Shown in pieces: positions 18,024 through 26,591 of a DNA stretch of 64,000 nucleotides. Position numbers and translations under genes: made by a program. The DNA comes from JAIBJN01 sp035762005 (GTDB lineage Bacteria > Actinomycetota > Thermoleophilia > Gaiellales > Gaiellaceae), in contig DASTQA010000015.1 in the NCBI GenBank assembly GCA_035762005.1, positions 1 through 64,000 of the forward strand, written 5' to 3'. The stretch's first letter is position 1, and each line of letters begins with the position of its first letter. The notes beneath the pieces are model-generated. The model was given only the letters and a program-made list of their open reading frames with translations. It ran no database searches and was not told the origin of the DNA.

Positions 18024-18876
18024 GACGGCTCACGTCGCGAGCGGGAAGGTGCGGGAGATCTTCGCCCTCGACGCCGGCCGGCTCCTGCTCGTGGCGAGCG
18101 ACCGGATCTCGACGTTCGACGTCGTCCTGCCGACGGAGATCCCGGACAAGGGCCGTGTCCTCACCGGGCTCTCCGCCTTCTGGTTCGCACGGACGCGCGA
18201 GATCGTCCCGAACCACCTGCTCGCGCTCCGCGGGGACGGCCGCTCCACGGAGGCGCTCCGGCTGGACATGCTCCCGATCGAGTGCGTCGTGCGCGGCTAC
18301 CTCACGGGGTCGGGCCGGCGGGACTACGAGGCGACGGGCGAGGTCTGCGGACACGGCCTGCCGCCCGGGTTGCGGGAGGCGGACAAGCTCCCGGCGCCCA
18401 TCTTCACGCCCGCCACGAAGGCGCAGGAGGGCCACGACGAGAACATCGACCGCGAGCGGGCCGCCTCCCTCGTCGGCGAGGAGGTCCTCGCCGAGGCGGA
18501 GCGCGTCTCGCTCGCGCTCTACCGCTTCGCCTCGGAGCACGCGGCCGAGCGCGGCATCGTCATCGCCGACACGAAGTTCGAGCTCGGCCTCGATCGGGAG
18601 GGCGTGCTGACGCTCGGGGACGAGGCGCTCACGCCCGACTCCTCGCGCTTCTGGCCCGCCGACGCGTACGAGCCCGGACGCGCGCAGCCCTCGTTCGACA
18701 AGCAGTACGTTCGGGACTACTGCTCGTCGCTCGGCTGGGACAAGGAGCCGCCCGGGCCGGAGGTGCCCGCCGAGGTCGTCGAAGGAACGCGCGCACGCTA
18801 CGTCGAGGCGTTCGAGCGCCTGACGGGCATCGCCTTCGCCGACTACCTGGCCGACCCGGACGTGGTGCTGCGATGA
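18016..18876 (+). CDS. purC: Phosphoribosylaminoimidazole-succinocarboxamide synthase
   Basis: Joins aspartate to CAIR with ATP to give SAICAR. 286 residues, the longer PurC type. Seen: ASGKVREIFAL, the PurC signatures ECVVRGYLTGSG and IADTKFELG, LGDEALTPDSSRFWPADAY. ATG 18016 overlaps the purB stop and is preceded by an AAAGGGGG run at about 9 bases; an in-frame ATG at 18007 is the alternative. Its stop overlaps the purS start as ATGA, so purB-purC-purS-purQ are translationally coupled. Confidence 0.95.
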   Translation: MPETAHVASGKVREIFALDAGRLLLVASDRISTFDVVLPTEIPDKGRVLTGLSAFWFARTREIVPNHLLALRGDGRSTEALRLDMLPIECVVRGYLTGSGRRDYEATGEVCGHGLPPGLREADKLPAPIFTPATKAQEGHDENIDRERAASLVGEEVLAEAERVSLALYRFASEHAAERGIVIADTKFELGLDREGVLTLGDEALTPDSSRFWPADAYEPGRAQPSFDKQYVRDYCSSLGWDKEPPGPEVPAEVVEGTRARYVEAFERLTGIAFADYLADPDVVLR

Positions 18877-19118
18877 GGGCGACCGTCCTCGTGCGGCCGA
18901 AGGGAGGCATCCTCGACCCGCAGGGCGAGGCGGTCGAGCGCTCCCTCCGCCAGCTCGGCTTCGCCGTCGACGGCGCGCGCGTCGGCCGCGTGATCGACCT
19001 CGAGGTCGAGGCGTCCAGCGACGCCGAGGCGCGCGCGGAGGTCGAGAAGATGTGCGAGCGCCTGCTCGCGAACCCGCTCATCGAGAGCTACGAGATCGAG
19101 CTCGCGGGGCAGCCGTGA
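18873..19118 (+). CDS. purS: Phosphoribosylformylglycinamidine synthase subunit PurS
   Basis: Small bridging subunit that brings PurQ and PurL together in the FGAM synthase complex. 81 residues, normal for PurS. Seen: ATVLVRPKGGILDPQGEAV, LGF..V.GARVGRVIDLEV, CERLLANPLIESYEIEL. Start and stop overlap its neighbours by 4 bases each (ATGA with purC, GTGA with purQ). Its presence matches the short PurL encoded at 29738. Confidence 0.95.
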   Translation: MRATVLVRPKGGILDPQGEAVERSLRQLGFAVDGARVGRVIDLEVEASSDAEARAEVEKMCERLLANPLIESYEIELAGQP

Positions 19119-19801
19119 GCGAGCGCCGTCCGCGCGTCGGCGTCCTCGCGTTCCCCGGGTCGAACGACGACCGCGATGCCGTCTGGGCCTTCTCCGCGCT
19201 GGGCGCGAGCCCCGTCGTCGTCTGGCACGGCGAGCGCGAGCTTCCGCGCCTCGACGCGGTCGTCCTGCCCGGCGGCTTCTCCTACGGCGACTACCTCCGC
19301 TGCGGGGCGATCGCCCGCTTCTCGCCCGCGATGGACGCCGTGGCCCGGTTCGCGGAGGGCGGCGGCCCGGTGCTCGGGATCTGCAACGGCTTCCAGATCC
19401 TCTGCGAGGCCGGCCTCCTGCCGGGAGCGCTCCGTCCCAACGCGTCGCTCGCCTTCGTCTGCCGCGACGTCGAGGTCGTCGTCGAGCGAGCGGACACCGT
19501 CTTCACCACCCGGTGCGAGGCGGGGCAGTCGCTCACGATCCCGGTCAAGCACGGCGAGGGCTGCTACCACGCCCCGGACGACCTCCCCGAGGAGCAGGTC
19601 GTCCTGCGCTACGCTCGCGGCCACAACCCGAACGGCTCGGAGGGAGACATCGCCGGCGTCGTGAACGCCGAGGGGAACGTGCTCGGGCTCATGCCGCACC
19701 CGGAGCACGCGGTCGACCCGCTCCTCGGCTCGGGCGACGGCGCCCTACTGCTCGCCTCGCTCGTCGACGCCGCCCGCGAGCGCTCGTACGCGCGCGCCTG
19801 A
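19115..19801 (+). CDS. purQ: Phosphoribosylformylglycinamidine synthase glutaminase subunit PurQ
   Basis: Class I glutamine amidotransferase that supplies ammonia to PurL. 228 residues. Nucleophile Cys in GICNGFQILCEAGLLPG, and the His/Glu pair in LMPHPEHAV complete the triad; LPGGFSYGDYLRCGA is characteristic. GTG start overlaps purS as GTGA. Last gene of this purine block: purL, its partner, is about 10 kb further on at 29738, beyond an accessory segment. Confidence 0.95.
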   Translation: MSERRPRVGVLAFPGSNDDRDAVWAFSALGASPVVVWHGERELPRLDAVVLPGGFSYGDYLRCGAIARFSPAMDAVARFAEGGGPVLGICNGFQILCEAGLLPGALRPNASLAFVCRDVEVVVERADTVFTTRCEAGQSLTIPVKHGEGCYHAPDDLPEEQVVLRYARGHNPNGSEGDIAGVVNAEGNVLGLMPHPEHAVDPLLGSGDGALLLASLVDAARERSYARA

Positions 19802-19968
19802 CGCCGGGCGTTCGGGCGGGGCCGGCGAACGCGACTCGCGCCGTCGATCCCCCGAAGGGCGACCCGGCCGGGCGGGGAAAGGCGCTGCACAGCAGAACCC
19901 CTGACTTCGCGCCGCCAGACCACGGGACCGGTCGATGCCGGACGCTGTTCAGTTGTCCGTGTCGGCGG

Positions 19969-20235
19969 CTACGAGCGGTCGAGCCCGAGCGCGGCTCCGA
20001 GGCGCGGGCGACCCGAGAGCGCCGCTCGCAGGCGCTCGAGATCGCGGCCGCGGAGCGTGACCGGGCCTCGCCGGATCGTGCCGCCGGTCGAGTAGGCGAA
20101 GCGGACGAGCTCACCTCCCTTCTCGTCCTCGAGGAGCTGGACGATCGTCTCGAAGCGGCGGTCGCCGGCGCGTTGGGCCACGCGGACCTCGTCGACCACC
20201 GAGGCCTGTCCCCACGGTGTCGCCGCCTTCGTCAT
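19969..20235 (-). CDS. Small basic protein, function unknown
   Basis: 88 residues, soluble. Predicted beta-rich with short strands (VVDEVRVAQRAGDRRFETIVQLLED; ELVRFAYSTGGTIRRGPVTLRGRDLERL). ATG 20235 is preceded at 7 bases by TAGCGT, which fits a leaderless transcript and argues against the longer frame to 20442. Divergent from sodC. No family recognised. The 167 bases between purQ and this gene's stop show nothing else. Confidence 0.6.
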   Translation of the reverse strand: MTKAATPWGQASVVDEVRVAQRAGDRRFETIVQLLEDEKGGELVRFAYSTGGTIRRGPVTLRGRDLERLRAALSGRPRLGAALGLDRS

Positions 20236-20242
20236 GCCGCCG

Positions 20243-20248
20243 ACGCTA
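20243..20248 (-). promoter_or_regulatory. -10 hexamer TAGCGT of the 88-residue protein gene
   Basis: TAGCGT on the minus strand, 7 bases before the ATG at 20235. Confidence 0.45.
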
Positions 20249-20465
20249 GCGCGGAAGAGCGCGCACGAGTGTGACCGCTCGTCTCGCCTTCTCGCCGTTT
20301 CCGTCACACATCGTCGAATTCCCTGCAAGAATCGCGCCGACTCCGTTCCGCTGCCGAGCTGCTCTCCCCAAGACGTGCCTCGGAGACGCGGACGGACGAC
20401 CGGGGCCGAGGGGCCGGGGAGGGCACCGCCGCGGGGCGCCAACCGGTAAGGAAAGGGGGAAGACC

Positions 20466-21053
20466 ATGCCCAACGGCTTCCGGTCGAAGAGGGGGGTGCT
20501 CCTCTGGCTCGCAGTCGCCCTCGGGGCGGCGATCGTCACGGCGCCGCTCGCCGCGAGCGGCGGCGGGGACGACGACGGCACACCGAAGCAGGCGAAGGTC
20601 CGGCTCATGGACGCGAGCGGCGCGAACGTCGGGACGGTCAAGCTCACCACCCGGGGAGGCAACGTGGTCGTCCGCGCGAAGGCGTCGGGCCTGACGCCGG
20701 GGTTCCACGGCTTCCACGTCCACAGCGTGGGCGAGTGCGTCGCGCCCTTCACGTCGGCCGGCGGCCACTACAACCCGGCCGGAACGGGCCACGGCGACCA
20801 TGCGGGCGACATGCCGAGCCTGCTCGTGCTCGACGACGGCTCCGCCCGGCTCGAGTTCGCGACGGACAGGTTCACGGTCGCGGAGCTCTTCGACGCCGAC
20901 GGCAGCGCGATCATCGTGCACGCCCTGCCCGACAACTTCGCCAACATCCCGACCCGCTACCAGTCGACGACAGAAGGGACGTTCGGGCCCGACTCGGCGA
21001 CGCTCGCGACCGGCGACGCGGGCGCACGGGCGGCCTGCGGCGTCGTCGGCTAG
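20466..21053 (+). CDS. sodC: Exported Cu/Zn superoxide dismutase
   Basis: Dismutates superoxide outside the cytoplasm. 195 residues: a signal/anchor segment (GVLLWLAVALGAAIVTAPLAAS, about 10-31) and one Cu/Zn-SOD domain. Metal ligands visible: HGFHVHSVGEC, GGHYNP, GTGHGDHAGDMPS and IIVHALPDN; the structural disulfide pairs the GEC cysteine with the one in AACGVVG. A ribosome site AAGGGGGA precedes the ATG; about 230 bases upstream are free for a promoter. A 12-bp hairpin terminator follows. Not co-transcribed with purine genes; first member of the accessory block. Confidence 0.93.
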   Translation: MPNGFRSKRGVLLWLAVALGAAIVTAPLAASGGGDDDGTPKQAKVRLMDASGANVGTVKLTTRGGNVVVRAKASGLTPGFHGFHVHSVGECVAPFTSAGGHYNPAGTGHGDHAGDMPSLLVLDDGSARLEFATDRFTVAELFDADGSAIIVHALPDNFANIPTRYQSTTEGTFGPDSATLATGDAGARAACGVVG

Positions 21054-21079
21054 CGCGGCCGTCGAAGCCAGACGATCTA

Positions 21080-21119
21080 CGACCCGGCGGGAAACGCGCG
21101 AGCGACGCCCGCCGGGTCG
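21080..21119 (+). terminator. Hairpin terminator after sodC
   Basis: CGACCCGGCGGG (21080-21091), 16-base loop, CCCGCCGGGTCG (21108-21119): perfect 12-bp stem, beginning 26 bases after the sodC stop. Confidence 0.75.
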
Positions 21120-21171
21120 CCCCAACGTCGCTGCGCGTGGCGCACGACCTCCGGCCACGTTCCGCCGCTAG

Positions 21172-21177
21172 TAGGCT
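21172..21177 (+). promoter_or_regulatory. -10 hexamer TAGGCT of the glyoxalase gene
   Basis: TAGGCT ends 7 bases before the ATG at 21185. Confidence 0.5.
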
Positions 21178-21184
21178 CCCGGCG

Positions 21185-21577
21185 ATGACGCGCTACCTGC
21201 ACACGATGTACCGCATCACCGATCCGCAGCGCAGTCGGGCGTTCTACGAGGCGCTCGGATTCGAGTTCAGGCGGGAGCTCCCCATCGTCCGCGACGGCGA
21301 GCTCGAAGCGACGAACTACTTCTTCGGCGCTCCCGGCCAGGAGGAGGAGCTCGAGCTCACGTTCAACCACGACGGGCGCGCGTACGAGCTGGGGACGGCG
21401 TACGGGCACATCGCGATCGGCGTCGACGACCTCGCCGGCACGCTCGCGCGCCTCGAGCAGCAGGGGATCGAGGCCGAGCGGCCCCCGTACCAGGTCCGCG
21501 AGGGCGGCTCGTGGCTGACTTTCGTGCGCGACCCCGACGGCTACCGGGTCGAGCTGATCGAGCAGCGCGGTGAGTGA
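21185..21577 (+). CDS. Glyoxalase I-like VOC protein (lactoylglutathione lyase family)
   Basis: 130 residues, matching single-chain bacterial glyoxalase I. Seen: YLHTMYRITDPQRSRAFYEALGFEF with the first metal His, ELELTFNHDGRAYELG with a glutamate, YGHIAIGVDD with the second His, and the C-terminal FVRDPDGYRVELIEQRG with the last glutamate. The four-ligand set H-E-H-E is complete, so an active metal enzyme is likely; glutathione is rare in actinobacteria, so the thiol may be mycothiol or another. Leaderless-type promoter. Degenerate copies of its C-terminal end recur at 25769-27127. Confidence 0.85.
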   Translation: MTRYLHTMYRITDPQRSRAFYEALGFEFRRELPIVRDGELEATNYFFGAPGQEEELELTFNHDGRAYELGTAYGHIAIGVDDLAGTLARLEQQGIEAERPPYQVREGGSWLTFVRDPDGYRVELIEQRGE

Positions 21578-21883
21578 GCTTCAACTGACGAGCGTCCTTC
21601 CCAGGCGCAGCGCACGGCGACGTCGGTAAGGCCTTCGCCGAAACCGTCACCTCGACTTCCTACGCATACCGGTCCGCGGTGGGTCGCGAACCGACCCCAG
21701 CTTCCGCCGCCTCGCCAGCGGTCGTCCAAGGAGATTGTTCGCGCCGTACGCGCTTGGGAGTTTTCGCGGCCGAGGTCTCGCGCCACGGCTCGAGCCAATA
21801 CCCGAACGGGAGGGGTGCTACCCGCACCGCAACAACGTGCCAGCCGTACTCCGCTCAGAGGCGCCGCGCGAAACGATGACGCC
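21578..21883 (+). other. Gap of about 300 bases before the cyclase-ATPase gene
   Basis: No supported gene. Composition is less GC-rich than the neighbours (for example AAGGAGATTG and GCAACAACG runs), which continues into the following gene. Possible promoter elements could not be singled out. Confidence 0.4.
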
Positions 21884-24800
21884 ATGTATCCGAGCGTCAC
21901 CCAGCTCGAGACGCGCCAGCGGATGTTCGCGAATGAGCATCTGCGTAGGAGCGAGGTGCGAGCAAGAACCGGACGGCGTTCGCGTGCGCTGACGGCCCCT
22001 TCAGGGCGGGCCGTCGGAGCAGACGCGGGCGCGGGGCCACATCAGCTGCTGGGAGAGGCGGAGCGGAGGCATCTGACGGTGTTCTTCTGCGATCTCGTCG
22101 AATCGACCCCACTCAGCGAGGAACTCGACCCCGAGGATCTCAGCGAGGTGATCGCGGCCTACCACGAGACGTGCGCCCGGGTCATCGAGCGTTACCACGG
22201 CCACGTCGCCCAGTACCAGGGCGACGGCGTGCTCGCCTACTTCGGCTATCCAAATGCTCAGGGCGACGACGCGGTCAATGCCGTCCGCGCCGGGCTCGAG
22301 ATCGTCGGCGCGGTAGGGGCGTTGTCGGCGCCTCGTCTCGACGGGCGTGAGGTTCGCCTGGCCGCTCGCGTCGGTATTGACACCGGCGTCGTCGTCGTGA
22401 GCGAGGCGGGAGCGGGCGCACGGCGCCACTCCCTGGCCGTGGGAGACACGGTGAACGTGGCGGCCCGCCTGGAAAAGCTCGCCGAGCCCGGAACGGTCGT
22501 GGTCGGTGCGGCAACGGAGCGTGTGACCCGGGGTTACTTCGTCTTCACGCGAGCCGACGCCGTGCAGCTCAAAGGGATCGCTGAGCCCATCACGGTGTAC
22601 CGCGTCTCCGACGAGACCGGCATCCGAACGCGCCTTGCCCTCGCCGCGGCCGCCGGTCTGACGCCGCTGGTCGGTCGCGACCGCGAGCTCGAGACGATGG
22701 AAGCGCTCTGGCGGCGTGCACGCGCAGGGGCCGGGAGTGCGGTTCTCGTCTCGGGCGAGCCCGGGATCGGCAAATCACGTCTCGTGCACGAGCTGGGCCG
22801 GCGAGTCGGCAATGCGGCGACTCGCCTCGTCTTCCAGGCCTCTCCGTACCACGCGAGCAGTTCGCTTCACCCGGTCGTCGAGGAGCTGGAGCGCGTCTTT
22901 CGCGTGAGTGGCAGCGGCGAGAACGGCGAAAGCCTGACTCGGCTGACCGAAGAGATCGACCGGCAAGGGCTTTCCGTCGAGGAGCTGCGGCCGGCTCTCG
23001 CCTCGCTGCTCACCATCGCCGAGCCGAGCGTCAACCCGACGCGGGAGCTCGCTCCCCAGGATCAGAAACGTCAGACCTTCGCGGCGCTGAGGGCTCTGGT
23101 CGGGGCGGAGAGCCGCCAGCGTCCGGTTCTCGCCGTCTTCGAGGACGTCCACTGGGCCGACCCGTCGACGCTCGAGCTCCTCGGACTCTTGCTTGCGGAC
23201 GCGTCCGCGCAGCAGGTGCTGATCGTCATGACCGCGAGGCCCGAGTTCGAGCCGCCCTGGCCGGCCGCCACGGAGATCGCACGGCTCAGACTGGCTCCCC
23301 TCGACGGAGACGCGGTCGACGAGCTGGTGGCCGCCGTGTTGCGGGGGCGAACGCTTCCGCGCGAGGTACGGGCCGAGGTCGCCGTCCGAGCCGCCGGCGT
23401 CCCGCTCTTCATCGAGGAGACGGTGAAGATGATCACCGAGTCCGGGCGAACTGAGCTCGCGGCCATCCCGGGCACCCTTCAGAACACGCTGGCCGCGCGT
23501 CTCGATGGGCTCGGTAAGACGAAGGAGCTCGCCCAGCTCGCCGCCGTCGCCGCGCTCGGGGGCGAGTTCAGCTTCGCCTTGCTCCGCGCCCTGACCCATG
23601 CAGATGATCCAACCCTTACGGACGCCCTCGACGAGCTCGTCCGTGCGGAGATCCTGTACGAGCGCCGAACGCCGTCCGACCGCGTGTACGTCTACAAGCA
23701 CGCCCTCATCCGCGAGGCGGCGTACGGGTCGCTCCTACGCTCAACGCGGAGACGCTTCCACGAGCGCATCGCGCACGTGCTCGAGGAAGCGTTTCCGGAG
23801 AAGGTCGAAAATGAACCTGAGCTACTGGCCCAGCATCTGGCCGAGGCGGGCTGGACGCTCGACGCTATCGGCTACTGGCGACAAGCCGGAGAACGAGCAC
23901 TGCGGGCGTGGGCGACGGAGGAGGCGGCGACCCACTTCGAGCGCGGCCTGGAGCTTGTGGCGTCACTGCCGGCAGATCCGGAGACACGCGAGCTCGAATT
24001 GGGCCTCGAGCTCGCCCGCGGGACGGCGCTCATGGCCGCGCGCGGCTACGCCGCACCGGAAGCCGAATCCGCGTATGCGCGCGCCGAAGCTCTCAGCGGC
24101 GAGCTCGCCGACCCTTTGCGACTCGCCCCCGCGCTCTACGGGCTCGGCGCGTTCTATGCGTCCACGGCGCAGCCACGGAAAGCGAATGCGTTCGGTCGCC
24201 GTCTCCGCGCCGTTGCCGATGCGCGAGGCGACGACGACGTGCTCATCGAGGCGGACGTCATTCTCGGTATCGCGCAGTTCTTGCAAGGAGACCCCAGCGC
24301 GGCCAACGCGTGCTTCGAGGACGTGCTCGCGCGCTGGGAGCCCGACAAGCACCGCGCCCACATCTTCAGCTACGGGCAAGAGCCGGGCGTCGTTGGCCTC
24401 GCCATGACCGCGCTTGCCCGCGGATGGGCCGGTCGCATCGACGAGGCGCTCACGTATGCGAGCGAAGCCGAGGTGCGAGCTCGCGAGGTGGCCCACCCGC
24501 TCACGCTTGCTTACACGCTCGCCGCGGTCGGCATCCTCTACCAGCTGATCGACGACGTCGAATCGGCCGATCGGACGGCCCGTGAGCTGGTCACCGTGGC
24601 GAGCGAATATGCCCTTCCGATGTGGCTGGCTTGGGGAAGGACGATGCGGGGCTGGGCGCTCCTCAAGCGCGGCCAGGTCGACGAAGGGCTGGCGGAGATC
24701 GCGGTCGGGATTGCGAGCGCCGAGCTCGCCCACTCCACTGTGATGAGAATCCACTTCGTCAGCCAGCTCGCGGAGGCATTGGGCCAGCTCGGGCACGTCG

Positions 24801-25159
24801 ACGAGGGAATCGCCCTGGCCCAGGAGGGATTCGCCGACCTCGAGCAGACGGACGAGCGCGTCTCCGAGGCCGAACTCCACCGTGTGCGCGGGCTACTCCA
24901 CGTGGCCGAGGATGCCGACTCGGCGGTGGCTGAAGCCTGCTTCCGACGCGCGATCGAGGTCGCCCGCCGGCAGGAGGCGCTCCTTCTCGAGCTGCGATCT
25001 ACGACCGCCCTCGCCGAACTCCTGATCCGTGAGCAGCGAGCCCCCGAAGGACGCGCGCTGCTCGGGGACGTCATCGACCGGTTCACGCAGGGAGGGGGGA
25101 CCCGCTTGCTCGAGAGCGCACGCGAGCTACTCGAGCAGACGGGTGGCCCACCCAACTAA
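21884..25159 (+). CDS. Class III adenylate/guanylate cyclase domain fused to AAA-type ATPase and TPR region
   Basis: 1091 residues, soluble. Cyclase domain about 60-235: first metal Asp in FFCDLVEST, second in YQGDGVLAYFG, and GDTVNVAARLEK with the transition-state Asn/Arg. P-loop ATPase from about 265: LVGRDREL, Walker A GEPGIGKSR near 290, Walker B-like LAVFEDVHWAD near 420. From about 600 to the end are helical repeats of TPR type. This STAND-like cyclase-regulator architecture is common in actinobacteria and proteobacteria, with signals usually unknown. Residues 1-60 are a poorly conserved lead, so the start (ATG 21884) is uncertain. Codon use is visibly less GC3-extreme than in the purine genes, which fits acquisition by transfer. 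Confidence 0.85.
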   Translation: MYPSVTQLETRQRMFANEHLRRSEVRARTGRRSRALTAPSGRAVGADAGAGPHQLLGEAERRHLTVFFCDLVESTPLSEELDPEDLSEVIAAYHETCARVIERYHGHVAQYQGDGVLAYFGYPNAQGDDAVNAVRAGLEIVGAVGALSAPRLDGREVRLAARVGIDTGVVVVSEAGAGARRHSLAVGDTVNVAARLEKLAEPGTVVVGAATERVTRGYFVFTRADAVQLKGIAEPITVYRVSDETGIRTRLALAAAAGLTPLVGRDRELETMEALWRRARAGAGSAVLVSGEPGIGKSRLVHELGRRVGNAATRLVFQASPYHASSSLHPVVEELERVFRVSGSGENGESLTRLTEEIDRQGLSVEELRPALASLLTIAEPSVNPTRELAPQDQKRQTFAALRALVGAESRQRPVLAVFEDVHWADPSTLELLGLLLADASAQQVLIVMTARPEFEPPWPAATEIARLRLAPLDGDAVDELVAAVLRGRTLPREVRAEVAVRAAGVPLFIEETVKMITESGRTELAAIPGTLQNTLAARLDGLGKTKELAQLAAVAALGGEFSFALLRALTHADDPTLTDALDELVRAEILYERRTPSDRVYVYKHALIREAAYGSLLRSTRRRFHERIAHVLEEAFPEKVENEPELLAQHLAEAGWTLDAIGYWRQAGERALRAWATEEAATHFERGLELVASLPADPETRELELGLELARGTALMAARGYAAPEAESAYARAEALSGELADPLRLAPALYGLGAFYASTAQPRKANAFGRRLRAVADARGDDDVLIEADVILGIAQFLQGDPSAANACFEDVLARWEPDKHRAHIFSYGQEPGVVGLAMTALARGWAGRIDEALTYASEAEVRAREVAHPLTLAYTLAAVGILYQLIDDVESADRTARELVTVASEYALPMWLAWGRTMRGWALLKRGQVDEGLAEIAVGIASAELAHSTVMRIHFVSQLAEALGQLGHVDEGIALAQEGFADLEQTDERVSEAELHRVRGLLHVAEDADSAVAEACFRRAIEVARRQEALLLELRSTTALAELLIREQRAPEGRALLGDVIDRFTQGGGTRLLESARELLEQTGGPPN

Positions 25160-25314
25160 TGCCCATTCCGGCGGCGCAAGAGGATCGGGCGCACGCGTGC
25201 GCAGCCGGCTCGGAGCGGGACGCCTCGATCGCGCTGCCCCGCTGAACGACGAAAGTGACAGCGCCCGGCGGTCAGCGATGCCCAGGCGGCGGCGCGCGTC
25301 CTCTAGGTGCGATG

Positions 25315-25340
25315 GATCGGCCCGACGACCGGGTGCGCGC
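25315..25340 (+). repeat. 26-base direct repeat, copy 1
   Basis: Begins GATCGGCCCGACGACC and ends GTGCGCGC. It matches 25803-25828 in 25 of 26 positions (C versus G at position 16). The 488-base spacing and flanking gene debris suggest a local duplication. Confidence 0.55.
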
Positions 25341-25752
25341 CGCCTCGTCGCATGCCGCGAGGTTCCTTGACTCGGCGCGATCGCCCACAAGCGCGGGCAG
25401 CCCCGTCGGACCGGGCTCTTCGTCGCCTTCGTTCTCTGCACCGCGGGACTGCGTCCGCGGAGGACACCGGCGCCTACCGGGGTCGCCGCGCCCTGCACGT
25501 GCCGCAGCTTCGGCCCGACGACGGCGCACTCCGATCGTCGCCAGCGTGGTCTGCTGCACGTTCCGCCGGATCGCGTCAGTATGGCTCCACGCGCTGCGAC
25601 CTGGGTGGCCGCGCGCACGCAGAACGCCGCAAGCGAGAGCCTCCCGCGGAAACGTCGCATATTGCTGCCGAGACCCGCCTGGGACACGCCGCCGGCGTTC
25701 ACCGCTACGGTCTTACCGTCTCCTTGAACGGGGGAGGATCCCATCAACCCGC

Positions 25753-25804
25753 CGACGTACTGTTGCTAGACGGGTATCGGGTGGAGCTCATCGAGCGGGC
25801 GTGA
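25753..25804 (+). pseudogene. Relic of a VOC/glyoxalase C-terminus
   Basis: Reads ADVLLLDGYRVELIERA then stop TGA. It lines up with the end of the intact glyoxalase at 21185 (DPDGYRVELIEQRG). No upstream VOC half is detectable in the same frame, so it is a truncated remnant. Confidence 0.55.
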
Positions 25805-25828
25805 TCGGCCCGACGACGGGGTGCGCGC
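25803..25828 (+). repeat. 26-base direct repeat, copy 2
   Basis: One-mismatch copy of 25315-25340. It starts within the stop codon of the VOC relic at 25753-25804. Confidence 0.55.
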
Positions 25829-25836
25829 AGGGTCCG

Positions 25837-26190
25837 CTACTGCCGCGGCGTGAGCGGAGCACCCCCGAGGCCGACCTCGTTGCCGTCGGGGTCTCGGTAG
25901 GTCGCTTTCCGGACACCGTTCGAATAGGTCTCCCGCCGAGCGGGCTGGATTCCTCGGGCGGCGATCTCGGCGACCATCGCATCGAGATCACCGACGAAGA
26001 TCGTGTGCATCGCATGGCCCGCGTGCTCCGGCCGCTCCACGATGAACAGGAACCGGTGCTCGGCGAGCTCCCACACCGCCTCCGTGGCGTGGGGCACGAA
26101 GCTGGGCTCCGAACCCAGGAGGCGTCCGTACCACGCCAAGGCCTCCTCGTAGTCGCGCACGGGGGTACCGGCGAAGAGGTCCAGTTGCAT
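25837..26190 (-). CDS. VOC-family protein (glyoxalase fold)
   Basis: 117 residues, one VOC module. Seen: LDLFAGTPVRDYEEALAWYGRLLGSEP, FLFIVERPEHAGHAMHTIFVGDLDAM, and C-terminal ATYRDPDGNEVGLGG. The first-strand histidine typical of metal enzymes is replaced (QLDLFAG), so it may bind rather than transform its ligand, as antibiotic-binding VOC proteins do. ATG 26190 lies 6 bases after TAGGGT, a leaderless arrangement. It is flanked on both sides by relics of other VOC genes. Confidence 0.78.
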   Translation of the reverse strand: MQLDLFAGTPVRDYEEALAWYGRLLGSEPSFVPHATEAVWELAEHRFLFIVERPEHAGHAMHTIFVGDLDAMVAEIAARGIQPARRETYSNGVRKATYRDPDGNEVGLGGAPLTPRQ

Positions 26191-26196
26191 GCCGCG

Positions 26197-26202
26197 ACCC
26201 TA
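26197..26202 (-). promoter_or_regulatory. -10 hexamer TAGGGT of the VOC gene
   Basis: TAGGGT on the minus strand, 6 bases before the ATG at 26190. Confidence 0.5.
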
Positions 26203-26290
26203 CCGGGCAGTTCGAGGCCAACACGTCCGATTGGCCGGCACGCCAAGGTGCTGCAGACTCGGCGTCGTGAACTCGACGGTCGCAGGCGAC

Positions 26291-26330
26291 TGGACGGGCT
26301 CTCGGGTCGAACTGATCGGGGACCGCGGCG
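26291..26330 (+). pseudogene. Relic of a VOC/glyoxalase C-terminus
   Basis: Reads WTGSRVELIGDRG, aligned to DGYRVELIEQRG of the intact glyoxalase. No continuous gene upstream; interrupted frame downstream. Confidence 0.4.
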
Positions 26331-26340
26331 CGCGAGGCGC

Positions 26341-26394
26341 CAGCTCACGAACGTCCTGTTGCCCGACGGCTACCGGGTCGAGCTAGCGCGGCCG
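26341..26394 (+). pseudogene. Relic of a VOC/glyoxalase C-terminus
   Basis: Reads QLTNVLLPDGYRVELARP; 13 of its bases (GGCTACCGGGTCG) are identical to the intact glyoxalase tail at 21539. The final codons have diverged and the stop is lost. Confidence 0.5.
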
Positions 26395-26520
26395 ACCGCC
26401 GGGGCCCGTAGTCCGGCAACGGGCGCCGAGCGCGGCGAACAGCCGATCCCTCGCGGCCGCTGCGGGGAGATGGCAGGTGACCTGGTCGCATGCCACTCGA
26501 AGTGCGTCGGGCGTCGGCGT

Positions 26521-26566
26521 AGGATCGACGTCTCCGAGATCGAACTCATCGAACCGCGCCAGGGGC
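26521..26566 (+). pseudogene. Possible relic of a VOC/glyoxalase C-terminus
   Basis: Reads RIDVSEIELIEPRQG, in which EIELIEPR resembles YRVELIEQR. Shorter and weaker than the other relics. Confidence 0.3.
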
Positions 26567-26591
26567 ACGTGCCGGCGCCGGGGAGGAGGCC

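Larger units (their letters stand above)
25160..25836. other. Non-coding decayed stretch after the cyclase gene
   Basis: About 680 bases with no intact gene. It contains a 26-base direct repeat (25315-25340, recurring at 25803-25828 with one mismatch) and, just before the second copy, a relic of a glyoxalase C-terminus (25753-25804). The reading frames here lack starts, ribosome sites and family resemblance elsewhere. Confidence 0.55.
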
